Part shown: positions 23,686 to 33,000 of the stretch, piece after piece
Position numbering within the stretch: position 1 is the first letter of the stretch
Layout: every line of letters starts with the position of its first letter
DNA from: Syngnathus acus
Taxonomy: Eukaryota; Chordata; Actinopteri; Syngnathiformes; Syngnathidae
Assembly (NCBI RefSeq): GCF_901709675.1
Contig: NC_051100.1
Span: 13,248,286-13,312,285 of the forward strand
DNA length: 64,000 bases
Direction: 5' to 3'
Translations under genes and position numbers: made by a program
The notes under the pieces: generated by a model
The model's input: only the letters and a program-made list of their open reading frames with translations
Told to the model about the DNA's origin: nothing
Database searches by the model: none

Positions 23686-23775
23686 GAATAGAGCAAGCAG
23701 CGTTCTCTTTCAACACTGTGCTGAAACATGCGCTTACTTCCTGATTCTAGTCACGTGACCTACTCTATCTTAACA

Positions 23776-24019
23776 CTGATCACAGACTACAAAGACATGA
23801 AAGACATGACATCGCCCCTTTAATGCCTGTTTGGCCCTCTCAGGCTTGGCTTTATCCATCCTATGTGTGAGCGGGCTAGAGGAAGTCTTTATCTGGACCA
23901 ACTCTCTTTCCCCAATCGAAGGTGTCAGCATGCTTCCATTAACTTGAGACTTTAGCGAAGTGTCACCGTGTCTACGCTTAATTGGACCTCAGGCCAGCAC
24001 AGGCTGCTTCATCAACCAA

Positions 24020-24066
<47 letters not shown>

Positions 24067-25088
24067 CTTCCTCTGTGGCAGTAGAGGACATGTGACAAAT
24101 TCTTCATCCAATCTGTGGGTTAGCAAGTTGCGTCTGCCTGATCTGTTACCTTTTGTTATTCCAACCCAGTTTTCTGTCTCTTTGGTTGTCAAAGTTGAGT
24201 GTGATTCCGTGCCGCATTACGTTACCGCCCCGGCGGAACCTACGCCGGCCGTCTTCTCAGCGTTCGCATCCGCGGCGACGCTAACAGGCACGCTACATAA
24301 TGAATGACTCCAGCATTGCGCAGGAAACAAAAACCTGTGAGTGCACGCACACACGCATGCACACACTCATCTATTATTACCAGTCTGTGCAGCATGCAGT
24401 GAAACTAATCCTCTGCGTTGCGCTGCCGGCAAAGTGAAAGTTGTGGTGGGGAGAAACAGTCGCATGGCCAGGAGTCAATCAAAAGTGGATCTGATGGCCC
24501 ACTGCATCCCCGGCGTGAAGCCTCAGTTGTCAGTAAATCTAAAAGTGTTTCTCAAAGGTTGGAACTGAGAGTAAATTGGACGGATCATAGACCACTGACA
24601 ATAAATAAATAAAAAAACTAGCTGAAATAATGAAAACGAATGCAATTCTGCATTGTTAGTACCTTTAGTAATCTTTGTTGACAGTAGTAATATTGTTCTT
24701 TGTGAAAACCGACGGTTGTGAACATGCAACCGAAGCAACGCTGAACTGTTAACTTCGTAACAATCGTAAACACAACATAATGTACAAGTTGATTTACTTA
24801 CGGCTTCATTTTTCATTGCTTCACTAGTAACATAGACTGGAATTGGCTTCATCTTTCAATTAAAACAGTGCCACAACAAAAGCAAAGCTGTGAGGCTAAC
24901 GTCGCTAACTGACGGATGCTAATATAATGTCTGGTACTCCCTGCAAAGTTAGTTTTGCTCGGGGAAGAATTCCAGCTATTCTAAAAAAAAGTTGTGGGAA
25001 TAAAGAGGTGTTGTATGCCAGAATAAGTTCAGGTTCTTGGAGTGAAATGATGTGGGCGTGAGTCATCTGAAAAAGTTGCTACAAATTA
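23776..25088. other. Unassigned stretch with a CA array
   Basis: No gene recognised. A pure AC array lies at 24023-24064. The 13-mer atcgcccctttaa at 23811-23823 also occurs just outside the other end of the BEL/Pao element (19753-19765). Confidence 0.5.
24023..24064. repeat. (AC)n microsatellite
   Basis: Uninterrupted AC dinucleotides for 42 bases. Confidence 0.95.
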
Positions 25089-25476
25089 CCGTATTTTCCG
25101 GACTATAAGGCGTACCGGACTATAAGGCGCACCTTCAATGAACGGCCCATTTTAAAACGTTGTCCTTATATAAGGCGCACCGGACTATAAGGCGCACCAT
25201 TAATGCATCATGTCAGATTTTTAATCCAAATCATTCTCCATAGTTCAACTTCAGACGCAACAAATGACTTTATAATCACAAAATAATGATCCATAGTCTT
25301 TATGATTCAAAGTCTTCAGCGGGCCTCTTATGATTGATTTCATGACACAATGCTTCGGGCCAGTTTAAATTTAGGAATTTGGTCCATATATAAGGCGCAC
25401 CGGACTATAAGGCGCACTGTCGGCTTTTGAGAAAATTGGAGGTTTTTAGGTGCGCCTTATAGTGCGGAAAATACGG
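25089..25476. mobile_element. TA-flanked MITE with ggactataaggcgcacc repeats, complete
   Basis: The left end ccgtattttccggactataa and the right end ttatagtgcggaaaatacgg are inverted repeats. TA lies on both sides (25087-25088 and 25477-25478). 'aaggcgcaccggactataag' is repeated near both ends and once inside. The 388-bp element is noncoding. The termini resemble those of the elements at 835-2309 and 31188-31849, so they are probably related, but the interiors differ. A partial relative is at about 58700-58951. Confidence 0.8.
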
Positions 25477-26567
25477 TAAATTAAAGATTAAAGATAGCGT
25501 GTTTATCCTCAGCTGAACCGCCTTGCTCTCGTGGCTCAGAGCAGACCTCGCTCGTCTCTCCAACTTGGACAAACAAATATACACAAATGTGAAGCCAATA
25601 CAACCATTGGGCCTTCCTAACCCTTAAAATGCAACACTTTATCACAGTAGAGACAAGACTGGCATCAAGAAAACCAAACAGACAGAATGATTCCACATGT
25701 CAAACAGCCAAAATAATGGGCTTAATAGAAAAGCTTTTGAGCAATTTCTGTGTGTTTGCTTTTATTAACGGCAGTATTTGTTGGCGTTGAAGAGAAAAAG
25801 AAAAGCTATAAGCTTTTAAAGGGTCCAATCTTTGTTCCCCAGGAGGGCCGCAGTGGGAAGGCTGATCCAAATGGATTGTGTTTCCGGACGGCTGCCTGTG
25901 GTCAGTGTGACGAGCAAGATATGCGCCATAAAAAGAGCCAGCAAGTAAAGCGTGTAGGCTGAACCCGCATCAAAATGAAGTTGCACCTCCATCTTTGTGC
26001 ACAAAAGACACGCTTCATTGTGGAGGCTGAAGAGAATTCCACGCTTGAGTGCTTTCTAGCTTCGCATTTGGAATTGGATCATTAAGGGCCACGTCTTATC
26101 TACTAGCGCAAGCCTTAGTTAGCATTAAGGCGACAAGTTTGCATGCACGGCTCAAGCGATGCTTTTTTGCAACTTTCACTCCTTTTCCTATGAGAGGCTG
26201 GGATGGTGTTTTATGGCCACGGTGCCGCAGACTTTCAAAAGTCAAAAGATGTGATGGACTGGGCAAACCAGGATTCTCACTGGCATGTTTCATGCAGATA
26301 ATTTGCCAAAGTGGCATTGAGCAGACATCTATTTGCCAGTGCCTTTCACACACGCACACACACACACGCACGCACGCACACACAGTTGGTGACACAGAAT
26401 ATTGCCGCCACAGGACCTCCCATAATCAGATACAAATAAATTTAAGAAATATGGGCAAATTTAAGAAATTTAGGAAAATTTAATCCAAATATGATATTAA
26501 GATGTAGTTTCAGGTATTTTTCATTTTTACTTCATTTTGTTAACAAATTGTGTGTGTTTTTAATGTT
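25477..26567. other. Unassigned stretch, no gene recognised
   Basis: Nothing beyond a short CACG/CA array at about 26348-26383. Confidence 0.5.
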
Positions 26568-26740
26568 TTATCCATCCATCCATTATCTGAACCGCTTCTC
26601 ACGAGTTTTGCTGGCGCACTGGAGCCCATCCCAGCTGACCTCGGGCGGTAGGCGAGGGCACCCTGAACCGTTCGTCAGCCAATGGCAGGGCACATGTAGA
26701 GACGAACAATCATTCGCACACACAATCAGATTTACGGACA
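26568..26740 (-). repeat. Fish LINE 3'-end fragment with TCCATCCATCC start
   Basis: The plus strand reads tttatccatccatccattat, then ctgaaccgcttctcacgag, then cccagctgacctcgggcgg, then tcagccaatggcagggcaca. This is the widespread fish repeat seen in the other orientation at 639-752 and 5184-5281. No coding sequence remains. Confidence 0.65.
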
Positions 26741-28229
26741 ATTCTTTCTTATTTACTGTCATAAGCTTGAAAGGCAACGCCCCAAAAATTTGCGTAATGA
26801 GGCCAAACCCAAGAGCAAAGGGATGAGTAACCAGGGAAAGCGGCCCTCTGTAGCGACGTGTCCCATAAAGGACATGGCAATGTTGAACGAGAAATCTGTT
26901 GAAAAGGTACACTTGCTCCTCCGCTCCCTGGTCGACTCCGCACTCAGATTAAAACGAGACAGACTAATTGCTGACGATCAATCGAGAGTATTTCGGACGT
27001 CAACTTTTTTTGGGTTACTCCACGGCCAAGAGCGCCAACAACAGAAGGCGGCCATTTGCAAAGCAGTTCACGCTGTAATAAGGAGGGGTGAATGTAGATA
27101 CTTTTGGCTTGTCGCTGGCCCAGCTCCACACTCCATCATTCACGCTCCTTGTTGGCCACTTGGCAGCAGACTTTGCCGCTATAAAGCGGAACATCCCCCC
27201 CGGACGCCCGAGCTTGACACGGACCTGATAGCACTTAAAGCGTCTCGTTACGCAGCGTTGGCGCTGCTCTAAACGCCTCTCGCCGTGCGGAAAACAGCTG
27301 CGTGGACGTGAGCCGAATAGTAAGAAGAAAATCGCTGAGCGCGCCGCACGTCGGCCGCCTTTTTGTGGATAGAAGAAAGGTTCTCATTTGGCTGCATCGG
27401 CAATGGATGGATGAATTGAGCCGGTGGACGACAGATATGAATGTAGAAGTGAGACTGAACGATGTATCAAGCAGATGGATGTTTGGTTGGACAGTAGATG
27501 ACAATAGACAATTCAGAGGGTGAATGATGGAAAAAAAACATGTTCAGTTGCGATAGTCTCCAGCCAAATGTGGGGGGCAGGCACTCGATACACCCAACTT
27601 GTTGACTAGCGAGGAAAAAGTGCCTTTGCCGTAGTACGCTATCTTGAAGATCTTGAACGTCATGAAGCACGTGCACCAGGTGCCTGCCGGCCCATCCCGA
27701 CCACTCCCCTCCCTCGACCCCCACGATCCATAACGGATGAGAAGTTGCGACCCAAAGCTTCTCTCATCAGCGGTTTGCGCCGGGTCAGAACCTTTCTCTC
27801 GTCAGCAGCCGGCCAAGCTGAATTGGATCTAATCTGTCACGTCCAATCAGAGACTGCGAGGCGCCGTCCGGGTCGAGGAGGTAAAAGAGTAAGCGGCCGA
27901 GGGAAGACAGAAGCAGCTTCAATCAAAAGGTCCACCTGAATAAGTCATGTCCCTCTAATAGACTCCAGGAAATAGTCAGGAATATATAAGCAGTGGCTTA
28001 TATATTCCGTGCAACACGGCCTCCTTAAACTTTTTGGGTCCAGGGGAACACCTTTCAGGGAAGAAGTGCCCAACCAGTACACCACAAGTACTGGAAATTT
28101 TATTCTCTTAAATTGAGGCATTTTCAATCAAGCCAATTTGTTGTGCGCTGCACATTTTAAAGACGCTAAATATGCACTAATCATTCTCAGGGATTTGAGC
28201 TGATCACAACTGGACTAATTATCTTAGAC
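26741..28229. other. Unassigned stretch, no gene recognised
   Basis: An open frame of 160 codons on the plus strand (26790-27272) lacks any recognised domain, and I do not annotate it as a gene. Direct GGATG/ATGGATG words near 27.40-27.50 kb are simple-sequence in character. Confidence 0.45.
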
Positions 28230-28443
28230 CAGGGGTATCAGACTCCAGTCCTTGGGGGGCGCGTTCCAACATGTTTTCCAAATTTCCCTCGTTCAACACA
28301 CCTGATTCAAATGATCAGTTCATCCTCACGTTCTGCAGGAGTGTGATAATGATCCTGACTAATTGAATCAGGTGTGTTTAACAAGGGAAACTTGGAAAAC
28401 AAGTAGGACTGCGGCCCCCGAGGCCTGGAGTTTTACATCCCTG
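28230..28443. mobile_element. Short hAT MITE with imperfect 8-bp duplication
   Basis: The left end caggggtatcagactccagt and the right end ctggagttttacatccctg are near inverse. The flanks tcttagac (28222-28229) and ccttagac (28444-28451) differ at one base. The interior pairs as a long imperfect inverted repeat (cacctgattcaaatgatcag with ctaattgaatcaggtgtg), so the element could fold on itself. It is noncoding. Confidence 0.82.
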
Positions 28444-29842
28444 CCTTAGACGATTGGCTTCTCATCCCAGAATGCTGGAACTAAGTCATGATACGTCTTC
28501 CAAAATAATCCGAAATTGGCCGCTCCTGAATCAAGGCACTGTCGTATGTCACATACGTGTGAATTGCAACCGGGGAGGATTGACTCGATTGAATTTGTTT
28601 TTCTTCAAAAGCTCCTCAGTTTAATCAGCGGCTGACATCAGCCGCCATCGACGGCAAATGTCAGCCGGCTCCTTTCAGGCGTCGCTTAAGCCGATTACAC
28701 TGAAGAAGTCGCCATTGCTCGTGTGAAATTGCTTCTTTTTATTGAAATAACAGCGGCCTTAGCTACTCCACAATGACTCATAAAAAGCAGGCCGCATTAA
28801 AAACACTGGCGCGTTAACGTGGGAGGAGGGGGGCTGTCCGGGCCGGAGGTCCGCACAGGTGCAGCGCTACCCGTGCCGCATGCTAATTGGCCAGCCAATG
28901 CCATCCGCCGTTGCTTTTAAAGGCCAAGCCAACGATCGGCTGCAAGGCCACTCGCTGGGATGAATGTGTGGAAGCAGAGGTGCATCTTAACTGCTTCAGA
29001 CTAGCAACAGAAAAGGCTCGACTGAGCCCGGTGCCAAACGACGATTCTGAACTTCTGGCAAAAAAAGCTGCCAGTGTCAAGAAACAGCAACATTTTGAAG
29101 CGTTATTCATATAAAGGAGAAAATTTGCCCTTGGCAGAGCTTACAAATGAGTTAGCAGACATTGCGCCGGGCCTCGCTCGGGGCACTCGAAGGTATATGT
29201 TCTTTTAGCAAGTGCTACACATTAGTGAAGGTGAACAACAGCAGATCGGTCCGGGCTTTGATGAGCGCTCATGATTGTTGAAACACGACTGAAAACCGTG
29301 TCCGCCTCTACCGGGACACGTGATGGAAAATGTCATGAAAACTGCAGAAAGATCCAGACAGCGGCAGAGTTTATGGTCTTATCATTTCCTACGTCTGCTG
29401 GAGGCCTCTCGGAACAATAATTATAAATTGCCATCTCGCATTTTCCCGTCAAACTGTAGCACGACGCCTGCCGAGCGCGGAGGCGGCGGAGGTGCGAACA
29501 CGGCGAACACTGCAGACAGAAACAATTTAGAGTCACCGGCATGCAAGATTGAAGTCAAAATATGTGTACTTACTTGTCATTTGTTTCATGCTTCTATTTT
29601 CCTCCTCTGATTAGAAGAATTCGAAAGAATCGTTTAAATAATGGTTAATTGGAAATACACATCAAAATAATTTTTGGGTGACAAGCCAAACATGACAATG
29701 TTGATAGAGAAAAACAAAGATTTTCTTTATGAAAAAAAAAAAATGCACTGAACGTGTACCAAACTGTGGCCCAAAAATTGTTTGTGGATCTTCTCATTCA
29801 TCCCGGTCATTTCTTTCTCAAGTCATTGAATTGAAATGCCCT
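28444..29842. other. Unassigned stretch, no gene recognised
   Basis: Overlapping 75-codon frames occur on both strands near 28.88-29.11 kb; neither is recognisable. Nothing else supported. Confidence 0.45.
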
Positions 29843-29897
29843 GGATGGATGGATGGATGGATGGATGGATGGATGGATGGATGGATGGATGGATGGA

Positions 29898-29948
<51 letters not shown>

Positions 29949-30139
29949 GTGGGTGGGTGGGTGGGTGGATGGATGGAAGGAAGGAAGGAAGGAAGGAAGG
30001 AAGGAAGGAAGGAAGGAAGGAAGGAAGGAAGGATGGATGGATGGATGGATGGATGGATGGATGGATGGATGGATGGATGGATGGATGGATGGATGGATGG
30101 ATGGATGGATGGATGGATGGATGGATGGATGGATGGATG
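29843..30139. repeat. Compound tetranucleotide array (GGAT/GGCT/GGGT/GGAA/GGAT)
   Basis: The array has GGAT units to about 29900, GGCT units to 29948, GGGT units to about 29966, a short GGAT block, GGAA units to about 30032, then GGAT units to the end. All blocks share the phase of the GG doublet, so each arose by single-base change followed by expansion. Long frames in all six phases (Trp-Met-Asp-Gly or Ile-His-Pro-Ser repeats) are artefacts of the period. Confidence 0.95.
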
Positions 30140-30737
30140 TGTAAACAAACAAACAAAGCAATCTTCTTTCTGCTTCAAATGGTATTTTGCCGATGAAGTC
30201 CACTGGGGGATAAAATGGTAAATTAGTGATGAGACAACGCATATAGGCAGAGTTTCACTGTATGGAAATGGTTTTCAAGGTGTCTGCTGCTTGCAAACTC
30301 CAGATGTCCCTGGGAGTTATGGTGAGGGCCGATGCAATGCGCGTCGTGGTGGGAGCCGAGTGCGTCGCTGGGTTCAGTGCGCTTGGAGGGTGTTTTTGGC
30401 CCAAGGGGGCTGCGAGCCGGCCCACAAACAACAACAACCGGCAGCAGAAGCGCTTTGGTCGGGCTTTGGATCATTTATTCATTCAAAAGAGGCAGAAGAA
30501 AAACACCGCTAAAATTGCTCAAGAGAAACTTGTTCTTCCTGCTCAATATGCTCACAGCTCTCTGTGAGGAAGCATCTTGCGCTACGTGTGTGTGCGCTCG
30601 TGCGTGTGTATGTGCGTCTGTATTCGCTGACCTCCCACATGCTGACTACTAGGGGGAAAAGCACTGCTAATCAACCCGGTAATTACTAGTGTGGAAGAAC
30701 CAGCAAACTGGGTCAACTACAATCTTGGATTTTGTGG
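30140..30737. other. Unassigned stretch, no gene recognised
   Basis: Overlapping open frames near 30.26-30.65 kb have no recognised domain and no consistent splice signals. Confidence 0.45.
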
Positions 30738-30941
30738 GGGCCATGGCTCAGGCAGTAGAGCGGGTTGATTAGTAACCGGAGGGTTGGCGGTTCGATCCTA
30801 GCTCTGTCACAGTCACATGTCGTTGTGTCCTTGGGCAAGACACTTCATACATCTTGCCTCCAGGTCGCCATTGTAAATGAGAAAGTGTTCTCAATTGGCT
30901 TACCTGGTAAAACATTGAATAAATTAAAAAAATAAAAAATC
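30738..30941 (+). mobile_element. tRNA-derived SINE
   Basis: The head has a pol III A-box-like segment (tggctcaggcagtagag) and a B-box (ggttcgatcct), as in a tRNA gene. The middle carries ccttgggcaagacacttcat, a common fish SINE segment. The tail (gagaaagtgttctcaattgg then cttacctggtaaa) ends in an A/T-rich AATAAATTAAAA run, which resembles the L2-type LINE tail shared by several SINEs. It is not a tRNA gene because no cloverleaf 3' half or acceptor stem is present. Confidence 0.75.
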
Positions 30942-30990
30942 TCTGTGGACCTGTTAAAGCTAGTGATGTCAAAACAAGTACATATTCACG

Positions 30991-31176
30991 TTAAAGTTAA
31001 AAGTTAAAGTCCCAATGAGCAGCAGTGAGCAGCAGCGGTCCAACCCTTGATGCTGAGTGCCAAGCAGGGAGGCAATGGGTCCCATTTCTATAGTCTTTGG
31101 TATGACCCGGCCAGGGTTTGAACTCACAACCTTCCAGTCTCAGGGGGAACACTCTACCACTAGGCCACTGAGCTAA
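30991..31176 (-). mobile_element. tRNA-derived SINE, internally deleted copy
   Basis: The minus strand reads agctcagtggcctagtggta then gttgtgagttcaaaccctgg (A- and B-box region), catgagtc-type body 'tcataccaaagactata', 'tgggacccattgcctccct' and a tail ctttaacttttaactttaa. The GC-rich middle and the 'caaatgcagaggacaaattt' part present in the copy at 60385-60700 are missing. It lies 11 bp from the next DNA transposon. Confidence 0.78.
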
Positions 31177-31187
31177 GGCAACACATA

Positions 31188-31849
31188 CTGTATTTTCCGG
31201 ACAATAAGTCGCTCCGGAGTACAAGTCGCAACAGCCATAAAATGCATAATAAAGAAGAAAAATACATATATAAGTCGCACTGGAGTATAAGTCACATTTT
31301 TGGGGAAAATTTATTTGATAAAATCCAACACCAAGAACAGACATGTCATCTTCAATGGCAATTTAAAGAATAGAATAGAGGCAACAACAGGCTAAATGAT
31401 ATGGTATGCTAATGTTACATGACACATAAACAACGAACTGAGAACTTGCCTGACGTAACATATTAAGAGTTATTCAGATAACTACAGCATAAATAACATG
31501 CTAACAAGTTTACCAAACCATCAGTGTCACTCCAAATCACTAAATCCAATGAAATCTTCATCCTCTGTGTCACTTTTAAACAACTCTACTAACACCAGAG
31601 GTAGAAGATGTGGCGCTTCCCTTTCTACGTGGTTTACGTCAGACTCATCGTCAGTTGCCGTTCCAATTATTCCAGCCTTTCTGAATACTGACACACAGGC
31701 CTAGAGTGCCGTCCTGCGGTTCAGTGTGAAAATAACGTGAAATTATATAATAATGTGTTAATAATTTCACACATAAGTCGCTCCAGAGTATAAGTCGCAC
31801 CCCCGGCCCAACTATGAAAAAAACTGTGATTATAGTCTGGAAAATACGG
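31188..31849. mobile_element. TA-flanked DNA transposon relic, pogo/Tigger-like (copy 2)
   Basis: The left end ctgtattttccggacaataa and the right end ttatagtctggaaaatacgg are inverted, with TA at 31186-31187 and 31850-31851. Subterminal agtcgctccgg and agtataagtcgca match copy 1 at 835-2309. Only one copy of the internal unit is present here. Its minus strand again keeps a short acidic coding tail (DTEDEDFIGFSDLE then stop), the same end of a transposase-like protein seen in copy 1. Confidence 0.75.
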
Positions 31850-32129
31850 TACGTAAAAACAAAATGAATTTGATGGAGCAGATGCTTGCGTGAAGAACAT
31901 ATTGCAGAAGAAAAAATGTCTTCTGATAACAAAAGCTTGCCAGCAAGTCAAGTGTTGTGTCATTTCGGCCATGAGTTGGTTAACTCGTGTGAGCGAAACA
32001 AATCTTCTCTGCGTACAGCGTCTGCAGTGATTCTGCTTGCACGGGACAGTCAGCTGATTCAACTGAATCATCACAGTCTTCGGTCTTGCCGGTGATCCCA
32101 CTGCTCCAGCTTAGCAAACCAAATGATCT

Positions 32130-32316
32130 GAGTCCAGGTGTCTTGTATTTAAGCCCTGTCCGCGTGTGACTCCTTGTCGGATCGTCCTGTTTATCCCATT
32201 TTCCCCGGGCAGGGGAGGGGCAGGTGATGGTGATTACAATGATTATGGGTAGAACACAGGCGGAGAGGGCCGAGAGCACAGACGCGGGACAGGGATGCAA
32301 ACGGACACCATGACAA
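32130..32316. mobile_element. Rearranged LTR fragment: two parts in opposite orientation
   Basis: The first part (about 32130-32190, plus orientation) reads gtgtcttgtatttaagccct and cttgtcggatcgtcctg, the promoter/TATA region of the LTR family found whole at 62619-63049. The second part (about 32212-32316) reads gcaggtgatggtgattacaa, ttatgggtagaacacagg and gagagcacagac, which match the upstream part of that LTR in the opposite orientation. An inversion therefore separates the parts near 32.19-32.21 kb. Neither LTR terminus is complete. Confidence 0.55.
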
Positions 32317-32417
32317 CAAAACACGCAATGTGACACACGTGGCTAGCAAGGAGAAGGCGAGGATAAGCTCCACTCCGTGTGGCGATCGGCGCTACCGAGG
32401 AGTGGACACGTGATATA

Positions 32418-33000
32418 TGTGGCCTGCAATGTCAAATCATGTGTGTCAACTCAAAGTTAAAATACCAAAACTAAATTGTGTTCCCTTTTAATAACAGTGA
32501 GATATTGCAAAAATTTCAAAATAATTTTAAAAATTGTCGATTATTTTTTTTTACTGAATTCTGTTGTGTGTATGTGATAATAAGTATTATTATTTTTATT
32601 ATGTATGTCTTATATAGTATTATATATTAGTAGTATGAGATACAAACAGAGGCGTAGCCAAGCCGGGGCGGCGCCCCGGTTAGGACTCCCTGCGCCCCGG
32701 TTGAAAAAAATCGAGCTTTTTCGATTCTTCATTTTCATGCCGTTTTTTTCTTTCGGTCTTGCGCGAATGTGCTTGCGCTATTCTATGTGCGCGATGTTAT
32801 CCATTCACCGTTTGCCTCCCGGACCCGGATGTTGGTTTAGCGATCAGCGAACGGCGTGGGTGATGTTCGATTTTTTTTCCTGTGGGCGTGCGCCCCTACT
32901 GGAAAAATTCCTGGCTACGCCTCTGGATACAAAGTCAATAATGGCCCCATGAGAGAAATATTAACAATGCAACAAAAACGAGTTTGACACCCCTGGTCTA
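32418..33000. mobile_element. hAT-like relic (aaaacgagtttgacacccctg end), left end not resolved
   Basis: The right end reads caacaaaaacgagtttgaca then cccctg, the same terminus as the elements at 6889-7217 and 35701-36928. 'gtggcctgcaatgtcaaat' near 32420 may be the decayed inner left side. A younger hAT MITE (32647-32925) is inserted in it. Boundaries are approximate. Confidence 0.4.
32647..32925. mobile_element. hAT MITE with perfect 8-bp duplication
   Basis: The termini cagaggcgtagccaagcc and ctggctacgcctctg are inverted repeats. The flanks are both gatacaaa (32639-32646 and 32926-32933). The 279-bp element is noncoding; 'gcgccccgg' is duplicated near its left end. Confidence 0.85.

Larger units (their letters stand above)
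19779..23775 (-). mobile_element. BEL/Pao LTR retrotransposon, internally deleted, with nested insertions
   Basis: Two direct repeats of 422 bp (19779-20200, and 22332-23775 after removing a hAT insertion) run TGTTGAAT...TCTTAACA and differ at roughly ten positions. On the minus strand they are the 3' and 5' LTRs. A purine-rich tract (rc of ctccccgtct, 20201-20210) adjoins the 3' LTR, as a polypurine tract should. The interior encodes a Gag-like protein and the tail of a BEL/Pao pol. Protease, reverse transcriptase, RNase H and most of the integrase are missing. The repeats agree for about 12 bp beyond the TG...CA limits, so the LTR may start at 19767 and 22320. A 5-bp duplication was not found. 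Confidence 0.8.
22332..23775 (-). repeat. 5' LTR of the BEL/Pao element, split by a hAT insertion
   Basis: The two parts (22332-22671 and 23694-23775) join to the same 422-bp length as the other LTR once the 1014-bp hAT element and one copy of its 8-bp duplication are removed. The agreement confirms both the LTR pair and the hAT boundaries. Confidence 0.82.

Noticed and set aside
26790-27272. 160-codon open frame on the plus strand
   Set aside because: No recognisable domain, several equally long frames overlap it on the other strand, and no splice or promoter context was seen.
28600-28840. GC-balanced stretch with many complete-looking words that could be a conserved noncoding element
   Set aside because: Conservation cannot be judged from a single sequence and no motif cluster stands out.
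29807-30242. Long frames of Trp-Met-Asp-Gly or Ile-His-Pro-Ser repeats on both strands
   Set aside because: They come from a tetranucleotide array read in every phase and are not genes.
30738-30810. Possible tRNA gene
   Set aside because: A- and B-boxes are present but no cloverleaf can be completed, and a SINE body and A/T-rich tail follow.
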